Shown here one piece after another: positions 34,843 through 44,623 of a stretch of DNA of 64,000 nucleotides. Each line of letters starts with the position of its first letter. Positions within the stretch are counted from its first letter, which is position 1. The stretch comes from Candidatus Mediterraneibacter avicola (GTDB lineage: Bacteria; Bacillota; Clostridia; Lachnospirales; Lachnospiraceae). The notes beneath the pieces are model-generated. The model searched no databases. It saw only the letters and a list, made by a program, of their open reading frames with translations, and was not told the origin of the DNA. Position numbers and translations under genes: made by a program. The stretch covers positions 1 to 64,000 of the forward strand of contig DXDR01000025.1 in the NCBI GenBank assembly GCA_019115385.1. Direction: 5' to 3'.

Positions 34843-35496
34843 CTATCCGTCTGTTATCTGTATGCCTGCCTCTGTTCTTGCAAACCAGCACCGGGACACT
34901 TCCTCCACAGACGCCTGCCCGCTGGTAGCTTCCATGATCTCCTTTTTCAGGGTCGTCTCCTCCCCCTCCGGGACAAGGACAATAAACTCTACCCTATCCG
35001 TGTAAATGCTGTCCAGAACCGTCAGTTTCCTCTGTCCCAGAAGATACTGGACTTTTCCCGAACCCGCGTAGTCCGTCCCGATCCTGAGTTTCATCCCGTA
35101 TATTCTGGTAATGATCTCTGTGTGTGCAAGTCCTTCCGAAGCCGCTCCCGAGTAAGCTCTGACCAACCCTCCGGTTCCCAGAAGAACGCCGCCGAAATAT
35201 CTGGTAACAACAACAAATACATCTGTAAGCCCCTTGCCTCTCAGCACTTCCAGGATAGGTTTTCCCGCTGTCCCTGCAGGTTCTCCGTCGTCGCTCATTC
35301 TCTCGGAGCCGGGATTTCTTCCAATTATATACGCCCAGCAGTGATGCCTCGCATCCCAGTGTTCTTTCCTGACAGCCTCCAGATACGCAAAAGCCTCCTC
35401 CTCTGATGAAACCGGAAATATCTGTGCGATAAAACGAGATTTCTTTTCTGTGATCTCTCCCTGTCCTGTAGTATAAACGGTACAATAGCTGTCCAT
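34843..35496 (-). CDS. YigZ/IMPACT-family protein
   Basis: 217 residues of the conserved UPF0029 (IMPACT) family. The N-terminal domain carries KKSRFIAQIFPVSSEEEAFA, then DARHHCWAYIIG and SDDGEPAGTAGKPILEVL near residue 67, and VTRYFGGVLLGTGGLVRAYS near 97, which are the hallmark motifs. The C-terminal domain (about 135-205) is a small ferredoxin-like fold shared with EF-G. Bacterial members are of uncertain function, perhaps translation-related. The ATG at 35496 follows AGAGGAG. It is convergent with hpf. Confidence 0.93.
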   Translation of the reverse strand: MDSYCTVYTTGQGEITEKKSRFIAQIFPVSSEEEAFAYLEAVRKEHWDARHHCWAYIIGRNPGSERMSDDGEPAGTAGKPILEVLRGKGLTDVFVVVTRYFGGVLLGTGGLVRAYSGAASEGLAHTEIITRIYGMKLRIGTDYAGSGKVQYLLGQRKLTVLDSIYTDRVEFIVLVPEGEETTLKKEIMEATSGQASVEEVSRCWFARTEAGIQITDG

Positions 35497-35675
35497 AAAT
35501 CCACTCCTCTTCCACTCTCTCCGTTTCTGTCCATATTTACTATATCAGACTGATTTCCAATCTACAAGCCAAAACCTTTCCCTCAGTACAGTCCGGTAAA
35601 GTAAAATTTTTTCTTAATTTTTCGTGATAAAATGTGAAGTTTTTATTTTCTTCTTTATTTGAAAGAGTATATTTG

Positions 35676-35695
35676 CTATAATCATAAGAGTTAAA
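35676..35695 (+). promoter_or_regulatory. Extended -10 promoter of the PBP1A gene
   Basis: TTTGCTATAAT, with the TGn extension directly before TATAAT, lies about 30 bases upstream of the start codon. No good -35 is needed for this promoter type, and none was found. Confidence 0.45.
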
Positions 35696-35712
35696 AAAGG
35701 AGGATGCTATTC

Positions 35713-38262
35713 GTGAATTACGGAAAAAAGAATCTTTCAAAAAGAAAGAACCAGATCTCTTCTAAAAAGAGAATGAAAACAAAGCGCGTCGGTGTCCGAT
35801 TTTTCAAGGCTCTTATCCTGTGTATACTCCTTCTTGCAGTCATATGTGTTATCGGAGGCGTTATACTTATAAAACATATCATAGATAATACGCCTAATGT
35901 AACGGCTGAAGATATTCTGCCGAAAGGATATACGACTACGATCGTCGACCAGAACGGTACAGAGATTGAGACGCTCAAAGATTCCGACTCCAACCGTGTA
36001 TACAAAACATATGATGAGATTCCTGAATATATGGCTCATGCTTTTGTCGCCATTGAGGACGAGCGTTTTTATGAGCACAATGGAATAGATCTGCAGGGTA
36101 TCCTGCGCGCCGGCATGGTAGGCATAACGAACGGCTTTAATTTTTCAGAAGGAGCCAGCACGATCACCCAGCAGCTTATCAAAAATAATGTGTTTCCCAA
36201 TTTCGTAAGCGAAAAGACGTTTTACGACCGGATCGAGCGAAAACTCCAGGAACAATATCTGGCTCTCCAGATTGAAAAGGAGATGAGCAAAGAGGAAATC
36301 CTGGAAGCGTATATGAATACCATTAACCTGGGACAGGGGTGCCTCGGTGTCCAGACAGCAGCAACCCGGTATTTCAACAAAGATGTATCCGAACTGACGC
36401 TTTCTGAGTGTGCCGTTATCGCAGCCATAACCAAAAATCCTACCGGATATGATCCGGTGACCCATCCGGACGCCAACGAGAAAAGGCGCAAGACCGTGCT
36501 GGATAATATGCTGGACCAGGGCTGGATCGAACAGGCCGAATATGACGAAGCTCTTGCCGATCCTGTCTATGACCGGATCCTGCAGACCGCTGCCGTTACA
36601 GAAGATAAAGAGCCCTATTCCTACTTTGTTGACGCTCTGATCGATGATGTGATCCAGGATCTCATTGACGAAAAAGGCTATACAGAAACGCAGGCCTACA
36701 ATCTGTTATACAGCGGCGGCCTTACCATCAAATCTACGCAGGATTCCAAGATCCAGCAGATCTGTGACGAAGAAGTAGCAAATGTAGGCGAATACCTCTC
36801 CATCGCAGAGTATGGCCTTGAATACGCTCTCACTATTCACAGAGCCGACGGCACCACAGAGAATTACAGCAAGGAACAGCTTGCATCATACATTAAAGAA
36901 GCGCATAATGACAGCAATCCCCTTGTATTCAGTTCAGAGGACGATGCCAGAGCAGCGATAGAAGAATATAAGGGCACCCTGAACATCAATACCGAGGCTG
37001 GAGATACTGTGGATGAAAGCATTGAGATAACGCTCCAGCCGCAGACATCCGTTGTGATCATGGATCAATATACCGGACAGGTCAAAGCGATCGTAGGAGG
37101 AAGAGGGACTAAGCAGACAAGCCTTTCCCTGAACCGTGCGACAGACTCTACCAGACAGCCTGGATCTACCTTTAAGGTGGTATCAACCTATGCGCCCGGC
37201 CTGAATGAATGCGGCATGACGCTTGCCACCTCTATCAAAGATGAACCTTATGAGTATGCCAACGGAAAACCGGTCCGCAACTGGGACGGCAAGTACATCG
37301 GAAGCGCAACCGTGCGCTATGCGATCGAACATTCCATGAATGTATGCGCAGTGCGGACTCTTACCGAGACAGTGGGACTGGAAAAGGGTTATGAGTATCT
37401 CCAGAAATTCGGATTCACAACACTTGTTGACGGAACAGATGAAAACTATCCGGGCCATACAGATATCGCCCAGTCTACAGCTCTGGGTGGAATAACCCGC
37501 GGTGTGTACAACATGGAACTTACCGCTGCATTTGCTTCGATCGCAAATGGAGGAGAGTATACAGAACCTGTTCTGTACACCCAGATCCTCGATCATGACG
37601 GCAACGTGCTTATCGACAATACCACGCCAGACACCCATGAAGTGATCAAGGAGTCCACCGCTTATCTTCTGACAAGCGCTATGGAGGATGTTGTAAGAAA
37701 AGGTACTGGTACACCGGCCCGACTGAGCAATATGACCGCAGCAGGAAAGACCGGTACAACGGACGACAGCACTGATTTATGGTTTGTGGGATATACTCCC
37801 TACTACACCGGCGGCGTCTGGGGCGGTTACGATGCCAATAAATCCATGAGCGGCATGAACAGCAACTGGCATAAAACGCTGTGGAAAAATATTATGGAGA
37901 GAGTTCACGAAGGACTTGAGGATAAAGATTTTGAGATTCCCTCCTCTGTTGTACGGAAATCAATCTGCAGAGAGTCCGGGCTACTTGCAGTGGACGGCTG
38001 TCCGACGATCACAGAGTACTTCGACAAAGATACGCTGCCCACACAGAGCTGCTCAGGACACATAACAGAACCGGAAGAGCCTGTTGACGAAGATCCGGAC
38101 AGCAGCACTGCTCAGGATCCGGCGGCAGAGCCATCGGATCCCACTACTCCGACCACCCCAACTGATCCGGATGAACCAACCGATCCGACTGATCCGACCG
38201 ATCCGACCGACCCGACTGACCCGACTACTCCGACCGATCCAAATAATCCGGCCGGCGGCTAA
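35713..38262 (+). CDS. pbpA: Penicillin-binding protein 1A, bifunctional glycosyltransferase/transpeptidase
   Basis: About 849 residues, a class A PBP that polymerises and cross-links peptidoglycan outside the membrane. After a basic cytoplasmic tail, one membrane anchor follows (LILCILLLAVICVIGGVILI near residue 35). The GT51 domain has AIEDERFYEHNGID near residue 115 (catalytic Glu). The transpeptidase has STRQPGSTFKVVSTY (SxxK serine), EHSMN (SxN) and AGKTGTTDDSTDLWF (KTG). The C-terminal 60 residues are a Pro/Thr/Asp repeat (DPTDPTDPTDPTDP), probably wall-spanning and encoded by repeated GACCCGACT-like units. GTG at 35713 sits nine bases after AGGAGG; the ATG at 35704 touches the site. 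The gene symbol is a conventional guess. Confidence 0.93.
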   Translation: MNYGKKNLSKRKNQISSKKRMKTKRVGVRFFKALILCILLLAVICVIGGVILIKHIIDNTPNVTAEDILPKGYTTTIVDQNGTEIETLKDSDSNRVYKTYDEIPEYMAHAFVAIEDERFYEHNGIDLQGILRAGMVGITNGFNFSEGASTITQQLIKNNVFPNFVSEKTFYDRIERKLQEQYLALQIEKEMSKEEILEAYMNTINLGQGCLGVQTAATRYFNKDVSELTLSECAVIAAITKNPTGYDPVTHPDANEKRRKTVLDNMLDQGWIEQAEYDEALADPVYDRILQTAAVTEDKEPYSYFVDALIDDVIQDLIDEKGYTETQAYNLLYSGGLTIKSTQDSKIQQICDEEVANVGEYLSIAEYGLEYALTIHRADGTTENYSKEQLASYIKEAHNDSNPLVFSSEDDARAAIEEYKGTLNINTEAGDTVDESIEITLQPQTSVVIMDQYTGQVKAIVGGRGTKQTSLSLNRATDSTRQPGSTFKVVSTYAPGLNECGMTLATSIKDEPYEYANGKPVRNWDGKYIGSATVRYAIEHSMNVCAVRTLTETVGLEKGYEYLQKFGFTTLVDGTDENYPGHTDIAQSTALGGITRGVYNMELTAAFASIANGGEYTEPVLYTQILDHDGNVLIDNTTPDTHEVIKESTAYLLTSAMEDVVRKGTGTPARLSNMTAAGKTGTTDDSTDLWFVGYTPYYTGGVWGGYDANKSMSGMNSNWHKTLWKNIMERVHEGLEDKDFEIPSSVVRKSICRESGLLAVDGCPTITEYFDKDTLPTQSCSGHITEPEEPVDEDPDSSTAQDPAAEPSDPTTPTTPTDPDEPTDPTDPTDPTDPTDPTTPTDPNNPAGG

Positions 38263-38334
38263 ATTCGGATTTTCCGTAAAAGAGTCTTTGCTGCAAAGCA
38301 ACCGAAAACCAATAAATATAAGATGATAAAAAAC

Positions 38335-38387
38335 ATAACTGGCGGCGTGTGGCGGGAAGTAAATCCCCATCACACGCCGCCAGTTAT
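38335..38387. terminator. Bidirectional terminator between the PBP1A gene and glcK
   Basis: A perfect 17-bp stem, ATAACTGGCGGCGTGTG and its complement, with a 19-base loop. TTTTTT follows on the minus strand, so it ends the hprK-glcK message, and it also faces the PBP gene. Confidence 0.88.
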
Positions 38388-38410
38388 CTTATTCATCCAG
38401 CCAGCTATAT

Positions 38411-39346
38411 TTAATCTTCCAGCACCAGTTTCGCGGAACCGCATATTCCCGCATCATTTCCAAGCTCTGCCAGAACGAATTTTACCTGCTTGTCAGCAAA
38501 GAATGCATGTTCCAGATAAGGCTTTTGTATATACGGTATCAGCACTTCTCCCGCCTTTGACACGCCTCCTCCGATCACAAATACTGAAGGATTGCATACT
38601 GCAGCGAGATTTGCCAGTCCATATCCCAGATACCGTCCGAATTCGACCGCGATCTCATCTGCGACCTCATCTCCGGCTTTTACTGCGTCAAACACATCTT
38701 TTGCTGTTACATCTTCTTTATTGAGAATAGTAGCGCGCATTTCCTGCCCCAGTTTTTTCTTTGCCAGTTTCACGATCCCCGTAGCTGATGCGTACTGCTC
38801 CAGACAGCCGCAGTTTCCGCAGCCGCAGTGGTCTGTCTCACCATAATTCACACAGATATGGCCAATCTCCCCGCCGGCTCCGGTGGCGCCCACAAGTATT
38901 TTCCCGTCAATAATGATGCCGCCGCCGACTCCGGTACCAAGAGTTACCATGATCATATTCTTTTCACCTGCGCCGCCGCCTTTCCACATTTCTCCAAGCG
39001 CTGCGACATTCGCATCATTTCCGATAACAGCCTTCAGCCCTGTCAGTTCTTCCAGTTCTCGCTTTACTTCCTTGTACTTCCAGCCAAGATTTGCGCTCCC
39101 GTTTACAACACCGTCTGCTGTCACAGGGGCCGGAACTCCGACACCAATCCCGATAATGTCTTTTTTATCAAGCTGATGTTCTTCAATCTTGGCTGCCACA
39201 GACGCTGCCACATTCGGAAGGATCGCCGCTCCTTCATCTGAAATATCTGTCGTGATCTCCCATTTGTCCACGATAGTGCCTTCTGCCTCGAACAGCCCGA
39301 GCTTTACTGTTGTTCCTCCGATATCCACGCCAAAACAATATTTCAT
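38411..39346 (-). CDS. glcK: ROK-family glucokinase
   Basis: 311 residues phosphorylating glucose with ATP. It starts FGVDIGGTTVKLGLFEAEG with the phosphate-binding loop; GVGVPAPVTADGVVNGSANL and TLGTGVGGGIIIDGKILVGA follow. The zinc motif CGCGNCGCLEQYASATG near residue 175 is the ROK signature. The ATG follows AGGAGGAGAGGG. It is downstream of hprK and likely co-transcribed, linking sugar phosphorylation to catabolite control; it could use glucose released by the alpha-glucan enzymes at 53861-61408. Confidence 0.94.
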   Translation of the reverse strand: MKYCFGVDIGGTTVKLGLFEAEGTIVDKWEITTDISDEGAAILPNVAASVAAKIEEHQLDKKDIIGIGVGVPAPVTADGVVNGSANLGWKYKEVKRELEELTGLKAVIGNDANVAALGEMWKGGGAGEKNMIMVTLGTGVGGGIIIDGKILVGATGAGGEIGHICVNYGETDHCGCGNCGCLEQYASATGIVKLAKKKLGQEMRATILNKEDVTAKDVFDAVKAGDEVADEIAVEFGRYLGYGLANLAAVCNPSVFVIGGGVSKAGEVLIPYIQKPYLEHAFFADKQVKFVLAELGNDAGICGSAKLVLED

Positions 39347-39361
39347 ACCCTCTCCTCCTTT

Positions 39362-40294
39362 TTAGTGTTTCGCTTTGATCAGGTTTTCCTGAACTCTCTT
39401 GTAAAGTTCCTGAGCCGCATTGTAACCCATCTGTTTCTGTCTGTGGTTGACTGCGGCGGACTCAACAATAATCGCAAGATTACGGCCCGGACGGATAGGA
39501 ATGCTGTGGCATACCACACGATTTCCGAGGAATTCCGTATACTCTTCCTCCAGCCCCAGCCTGTCGTACTCCTTATCTCTGTCCCAGTCCTCAAGTGTAA
39601 TAACCAGATCGATATTCTGCGTGTCTCTTACGCTCTGCACACCGAACATAGATTTCACATCCACAATGCCAATACCGCGAAGTTCAATAAAATGACGTGT
39701 AATATCAGGGGCAGATCCCACAAGTGTATCGTCGCTCACCTTGCGGATCTCAACTACATCATCTGTCACAAGGCGGTGTCCCCTTTTGATCAGTTCCAGA
39801 GCAGCTTCGCTTTTCCCAATACCGCTCTCCCCCATGATCAGGACTCCGACGCCATATACATCCACCAGCACCCCATGAATGGAAATACACGGAGCAAGTT
39901 TTACATTCAGCCAGCGGGTCAGCTCAGCGGTAAAAGCGGACGTTCTGTTTGTCGTATTGAATACAGGAACGTCATGCTGTTCCGCCAGTTCAAGAAAGAT
40001 TTCATCCGGCTGAAGGCTCTTGCTGAATATCACACAGGGAAGCTTATACTCAAGAAGTTCATGATACACTTTCGTTTTCACGTCTTCGCTGAGCGTCTTG
40101 AGATAATTGTACTCTACATTGCCGATAATCTGTACCCTGTTTGAATCAAAGTGATCAAAAAATCCTACAAGCTGTAAAGCAGGCCTGTTGACGTCCGGTA
40201 CGTTCACCTCCCGGCCTACAAGTTCTACTTTAGGAGTAAGATTTTTCAGATCCATCTTCTCTACAACTTCTGTTAACTTTACACCATGTCCCAT
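39362..40294 (-). CDS. hprK: HPr kinase/phosphorylase
   Basis: A 310-residue enzyme that phosphorylates Ser46 of HPr, the key signal for CcpA-mediated carbon catabolite repression in Firmicutes, and reverses it under phosphate excess. The N-terminal domain (about 1-130) is followed by Walker A GESGIGKSEAALEL near residue 155 and the family signature ELRGIGIVDVKSMFGVQSVR near residue 200. Length is normal. The ATG follows AAGGAG. HPr itself is not in the window. glcK follows 15 bases downstream. Confidence 0.97.
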   Translation of the reverse strand: MGHGVKLTEVVEKMDLKNLTPKVELVGREVNVPDVNRPALQLVGFFDHFDSNRVQIIGNVEYNYLKTLSEDVKTKVYHELLEYKLPCVIFSKSLQPDEIFLELAEQHDVPVFNTTNRTSAFTAELTRWLNVKLAPCISIHGVLVDVYGVGVLIMGESGIGKSEAALELIKRGHRLVTDDVVEIRKVSDDTLVGSAPDITRHFIELRGIGIVDVKSMFGVQSVRDTQNIDLVITLEDWDRDKEYDRLGLEEEYTEFLGNRVVCHSIPIRPGRNLAIIVESAAVNHRQKQMGYNAAQELYKRVQENLIKAKH

Positions 40295-40333
40295 TGGTTT
40301 TTCTCCTTTTTTCTCAGACTTAGTCCAATTATA

Positions 40334-42175
40334 TCATTTATGAAAAAAGTTGTACACTGATTCAGCTGCTTTTTCATTCATGGACGGGATTTTTGCAAGT
40401 TCCTCCACTTCTGCCCTGCGGATATCCTCAAGACTCGCATAATGCCTCATCAGCGCCTTTCTTCTGGCCGGCCCGATCCCGTCAATATCATCCAGTATAG
40501 AGTGAACCTGGCCTTTGCCCCGGAGTTGTCTGTGATACTCTATTGCAAAACGGTGGGCCTCGTCCTGTATCCTTGTGATCAGACGAAACGCCTCCGATGC
40601 TTTATCGACAGGCAGTTCCTCATTGCAGTAATACAATCCCCTGGTACGGTGATGATCGTCTTTTACCATACCGCATACCGGAATCTGAAGATGCAGTTCA
40701 TCGAGTACCTGCAGCGCTACATTGACCTGCCCTTTTCCTCCATCCATCATGATCAGATCCGGGAATGCAGTAAACTTGCCAAGCTCTGCATTTTCCTCCC
40801 GCTCTTTCAGGCCATGGGTAAAGCGGCGTGTCAGGACTTCTCTCATACTGCCATAGTCGTCAGCGCCCTGAACTCCCCTGATCTTAAACTTGCGGTAATC
40901 GTTCCGCTTAGGCCGGCCGCGCTCATAGACAACCATAGAGCCGACGGATTCAAACCCGTTTGTATTGGAGATATCGTATGCTTCCATGCGGACGATTTCA
41001 TTCAGTCCGAGCATAGATGCGATCTCCTTTACCGCACCGATGGTGCGGCCTTCCTCCCGCTTCAGCCGTTCCTTATCCTTCGACAATACCAGCTCCGCGT
41101 TTTCCCGGGCAAGCTCGATCAGTTTCTCTTTCGTACCCTTTTTCGGCACTTTCAGCGTTACTTTCTGTCCTCGCTTTGAGGTAAGCCATGCTTCCAGCAG
41201 TTCCTTATCTTCCACTTCATCCTGAAGCATCAGTTCACCGGGAATGAAGGGTGTCCCCGCATAATACTGGAGCACAAAACTGTTCAGTATCTCGGAAGCG
41301 CTCTCTCCTTTCGAGATGCGCAGGTAAAAATGATCCCTGCCGATCAGGCGCCCGCTGCGGATGAAAAAGACCTGAACGACCGCGTCCTCTTCTTCTGATG
41401 CCACGGCCAGCACGTCTCTGTCCTCCCCGCTGGAATCTGTGATCTTCTGCTTCTGCGCCACCTTTTTCACGCTGCTGATCAGTTCCCGGTACTCAATGGC
41501 CCTTTCGAACTCCAGAGCTTCGGAAGCCGCGTTCATCTTCTCTTCCAGTTCTTTTAAAACCCCGTCATAATTTCCATTTAAAAAGCGGAGCACCTCCGTG
41601 ACAGATTTACCATATTCCTCCTGGGAGATGTAGCCCTGGCAGGGAGCATCGCACTGCTTGATATGATAATTCAGACATGGCCGCTCCTTTCCGATATCTC
41701 TGGGCAGGCTGCGATTGCAGTTTCGCAGATGATACAGTTTATGGATAAGGTCGATCGTGTCCCGAACCGCCTGGGAACTTGTGTAGGGGCCAAAATATTT
41801 TGCTTTGTCTCTCAGCATCTTCCTGGACAGGATAACCCGTGGAAATGGCTCATTTGTCGTCACTTTAATAAACGGATAGGTCTTGTCATCCATAAGCATT
41901 GTATTGTATTTCGGATGATGCTCTTTTATTAAATTGCATTCCAGAACAAGCGCCTCAAGCTCTGAGTCAGTAACAATGTACTCAAAGCGGCGGATGTGCG
42001 TTACCATCTGTTCAATCTTGACACCTTTGTTCCTGCTGCTCTGAAAGTACTGCCTTACCCGGTTTTTCAGGCTGATGGCCTTACCCACATAGATAATGTG
42101 ATCGTTTTCATCATGCATGATATAAACTCCCGGTCTGGCAGGGAGTTTTTTTAGTTCTTCCTGTATGTCAAACAT
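40334..42175 (-). CDS. uvrC: UvrC, excinuclease ABC subunit C
   Basis: A 613-residue nuclease subunit that makes both incisions in UvrABC repair. The N-terminal GIY-YIG domain ([20 protein letters not shown]) makes the 3' cut; a zinc cysteine cluster [18 protein letters not shown] is near residue 170; the UVR motif for UvrB contact is near 205-240; the C-terminal RNase H-like domain ([20 protein letters not shown], later [10 protein letters not shown]) makes the 5' cut; a helix-hairpin-helix pair ends it ([16 protein letters not shown]). The ATG follows AAAGG. It precedes hprK on the same strand. Confidence 0.98.
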   Translation of the reverse strand: MFDIQEELKKLPARPGVYIMHDENDHIIYVGKAISLKNRVRQYFQSSRNKGVKIEQMVTHIRRFEYIVTDSELEALVLECNLIKEHHPKYNTMLMDDKTYPFIKVTTNEPFPRVILSRKMLRDKAKYFGPYTSSQAVRDTIDLIHKLYHLRNCNRSLPRDIGKERPCLNYHIKQCDAPCQGYISQEEYGKSVTEVLRFLNGNYDGVLKELEEKMNAASEALEFERAIEYRELISSVKKVAQKQKITDSSGEDRDVLAVASEEEDAVVQVFFIRSGRLIGRDHFYLRISKGESASEILNSFVLQYYAGTPFIPGELMLQDEVEDKELLEAWLTSKRGQKVTLKVPKKGTKEKLIELARENAELVLSKDKERLKREEGRTIGAVKEIASMLGLNEIVRMEAYDISNTNGFESVGSMVVYERGRPKRNDYRKFKIRGVQGADDYGSMREVLTRRFTHGLKEREENAELGKFTAFPDLIMMDGGKGQVNVALQVLDELHLQIPVCGMVKDDHHRTRGLYYCNEELPVDKASEAFRLITRIQDEAHRFAIEYHRQLRGKGQVHSILDDIDGIGPARRKALMRHYASLEDIRRAEVEELAKIPSMNEKAAESVYNFFHK

Positions 42176-42261
42176 AATCCTTTATGCCTTTCCTATCCGC
42201 TGTCTGCGGAATCCGATAATATTTTACTATACTGCTCTGTGTATTTCCAGGCAAAATTGAA

Positions 42262-42303
42262 GGCGAAAATTCTTCCAGACATATTATCCGAAGAATTTTC
42301 GCC
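42262..42303 (-). terminator. Terminator of ftsH
   Basis: A perfect 14-bp stem GGCGAAAATTCTTC / GAAGAATTTTCGCC with a 14-base loop lies eight bases after the ftsH stop, followed by a T-rich TTCAATTTTG. Confidence 0.75.
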
Positions 42304-42310
42304 ATATATT

Positions 42311-44326
42311 TTAATCCGGTACTTCCGTGTCCACCGGTTTTATTGAGATACGCTCTGTCTGGCTTTTCTCCTCCTGTCCTTCCTCCGGCTCCGGAATACC
42401 CTTTACTTCCCGGAAGATCTTCATAAATTCTTTTCCTGTGATGGTTTCCTTCTCGATCAGAAATGCTGCGATCTTGTCAAGTGCTTCTCTGTTCTCACCG
42501 AGCAGACGCTTTGCTTCCGCATAGGCGCCTTTAAGCATCTTCATGACTTCCTCGTCTATCTCAGCAGCGGTTGCGTCGCCGCAGTTGAGCACTGCCCGCC
42601 CGTCCAGATACTTGTTCTGGATGGACTCCAGTCCCATCAGCCCGAACCGTTCGGACATGCCGTACTGAGTGATCATGGCTCTGGCGATCTTTGTAGCCTG
42701 TTCAATGTCGTTAGCTGCTCCTGTCGTTACCGTATCAAACACGATTTCCTCAGCGGCTCTTCCTCCAAGAGCGACCACGATCATTGCCTCCAGTTCTTTC
42801 TTCGTGTTCAGGAACTTTTCTTCTTCTGGAGTCTGCATCACATAGCCGAGAGCTCCCATTGTCCTGGGTACGATCGTGATCTTCTGCACCGGTTCTGTGT
42901 TTTTCTGGAGAGCCGTAACGAGAGCGTGGCCTACTTCATGATAGGAAACGATCCGCCGCTCTTCCTTGCTCATAATGCGGTCTTTTTTCTCCTTACCCAC
43001 AAGAACGACTTCCACTGCCTCAAAGAGATCCTGCTGGCTTACCACCTGTCTGCCGTGCTTTACAGCATTGATAGCCGCCTCATTGATCATATTTGCCAGA
43101 TCTGAGCCCACCGCTCCCGATGTGGCAAGGGCAATGGCCTCCAGATCGACCGTCTCGTCCATCCGTACATCCTTTGCATGAACTTTCAGGACATCCACAC
43201 GACCTTTTAAATCTGGTTTATCTACGATGATCCGGCGGTCGAACCGTCCTGGGCGCAGAAGCGCCGGGTCAAGGATTTCCGGACGGTTTGTAGCCGCCAG
43301 GATCAGAAGTCCTTTGTTTGTATCAAATCCGTCCATCTCCGCGAGAAGCTGGTTCAAAGTCTGTTCCCGCTCGTCATTTCCGCCCAGGGCGGTATCGCGT
43401 GTCTTTCCGATGGCATCTATCTCATCAATAAATACAATACATGGAGCCATCTGCTGTGCCTGCTTGAACAGATCCCTGACACGGGACGCCCCCACACCGA
43501 CATACATTTCCACAAAGGCCGAGCCTGACAGAGAGAAGAACGGCACTTTCGCCTCTCCCGCCACCGCCTTGGCCAGCAGGGTCTTTCCGGTACCCGGAGG
43601 TCCTACGAGAAGCGCCCCCTTAGGCAGCTTTGCTCCGATACCGGTATATTTCCCCGGATTGTGGAGAAAATCCACTACCTCCTGAAGAGACTCCTTTGCC
43701 TCGTCCTGTCCTGCAACATCCTGGAACGTAACTCCGGTTTCTTTTTCCATGTACATCTTTGCATTGCTCTTGCCAATTCCCATCATGCCGCCGCCCTTAG
43801 TCATCCTGCGCATAAGGAAACTGAACAGAACGACAAGAAGAATGATCGGAAGGAGCACGGTCACAAAAATCTCAAAAATCAGAGAACCTGCCGTATCCGG
43901 CACCTCGCCGGAAAATTCAATGTTGGCCTCATCCAGTATCTGCGCCAGCCTGTCGTCACTGACATATCCGGTATAATAATCCGGATCCTTCTCGCCGTCT
44001 CCGCCGGTCTGGAACTGAAACTGCCCGAAAATACTGGTTATGCTGCCAATGCCTCCGTCGTTTTCTTTTTCCTCTTCTTCCTCTTTCTCTTCTCTTGCCT
44101 TATCTGTAAGAGTGATATAGATCCGATTGCTGGCCAGTTCGACCTTCTCAACCTTTTTCTCCTCTACCAGGCCCAGAAATTTGTCATAGCTGATCTCCTG
44201 GGGTCCCGCCCCCTGCATCATAGAATATAATCCCATAACAACAAAAGCGACCAGCAGGGTAATGATCAGTACGATCCCCCAGCCCTGCCGGTTATTGTTG
44301 GAATCCTTTTTATTCTGATTATCCAT
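42311..44326 (-). CDS. ftsH: FtsH, membrane AAA+ zinc metalloprotease
   Basis: A 671-residue membrane-anchored protease of misfolded membrane and regulatory proteins. One N-terminal helix (WGIVLIITLLVAFVVMGLYS) and a second near residue 165 (IFVTVLLPIILLVVLFSFLM) flank an extracytoplasmic domain with an acidic EEKEEEEEKEND stretch. The AAA domain has Walker A GPPGTGKT and Walker B CIVFIDEIDAIG; the protease has the zinc motif YHEVGHALVTAL. The ATG at 44326 follows AGGAGG by six bases; an upstream in-frame start at 44410 lacks a site. Confidence 0.98.
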   Translation of the reverse strand: MDNQNKKDSNNNRQGWGIVLIITLLVAFVVMGLYSMMQGAGPQEISYDKFLGLVEEKKVEKVELASNRIYITLTDKAREEKEEEEEKENDGGIGSITSIFGQFQFQTGGDGEKDPDYYTGYVSDDRLAQILDEANIEFSGEVPDTAGSLIFEIFVTVLLPIILLVVLFSFLMRRMTKGGGMMGIGKSNAKMYMEKETGVTFQDVAGQDEAKESLQEVVDFLHNPGKYTGIGAKLPKGALLVGPPGTGKTLLAKAVAGEAKVPFFSLSGSAFVEMYVGVGASRVRDLFKQAQQMAPCIVFIDEIDAIGKTRDTALGGNDEREQTLNQLLAEMDGFDTNKGLLILAATNRPEILDPALLRPGRFDRRIIVDKPDLKGRVDVLKVHAKDVRMDETVDLEAIALATSGAVGSDLANMINEAAINAVKHGRQVVSQQDLFEAVEVVLVGKEKKDRIMSKEERRIVSYHEVGHALVTALQKNTEPVQKITIVPRTMGALGYVMQTPEEEKFLNTKKELEAMIVVALGGRAAEEIVFDTVTTGAANDIEQATKIARAMITQYGMSERFGLMGLESIQNKYLDGRAVLNCGDATAAEIDEEVMKMLKGAYAEAKRLLGENREALDKIAAFLIEKETITGKEFMKIFREVKGIPEPEEGQEEKSQTERISIKPVDTEVPD

Positions 44327-44425
44327 TATCTGCCTCCTGAAATTAACTAAAGCCGGTACGCAAAAAAGTCCGACTGCCATTTTCACGGCCGGGACATCTT
44401 TTTTCTGCATATCAGCGTTATTATC

Positions 44426-44454
44426 ATTATAAGTACAGGTTTTCCATAAATCAA
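44426..44454 (-). promoter_or_regulatory. Promoter of ftsH
   Basis: On the minus strand: -35 TTGATT at 44454-44449, 17-base spacer, -10 TATAAT at 44431-44426, about 100 bases before the start codon. Confidence 0.7.
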
Positions 44455-44473
44455 TAAAAAGATTATGAAAATA

Positions 44474-44503
44474 TTGTAAAACTGTGGCGTTTTATAGTAT
44501 ACT
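44474..44503 (+). promoter_or_regulatory. Promoter of the DUF1846 gene
   Basis: -35 TTGTAA at 44474-44479, 18-base spacer, -10 TATACT at 44498-44503. The -10 and following bases GTATACTGAGAAAGTATTTT match the pyrG promoter at 46153-46182. Confidence 0.65.
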
Positions 44504-44623
44504 GAGAAAGTATTTTATCCGCTGGCGCTGACGTGATCCTGCGCCGGAACCCTTGAACGGGTCCTTAGACGGAAAATAGACCTTTTGAGATTTTTAAGAT
44601 ATTTTGGGGAATGGAGAATGAAA
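44504..44623 (+). promoter_or_regulatory. Structured leader of the DUF1846 gene
   Basis: About 110 bases before the start codon hold two compact hairpins: GGCGC/GCGCC (around 44525-44550) and GGAACCC/GGGTCC (around 44551-44569, one bulge), then GGTC/GACC followed by TTTT near 44587. The role is unknown; an attenuator is possible. I match no known riboswitch. Confidence 0.35.
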
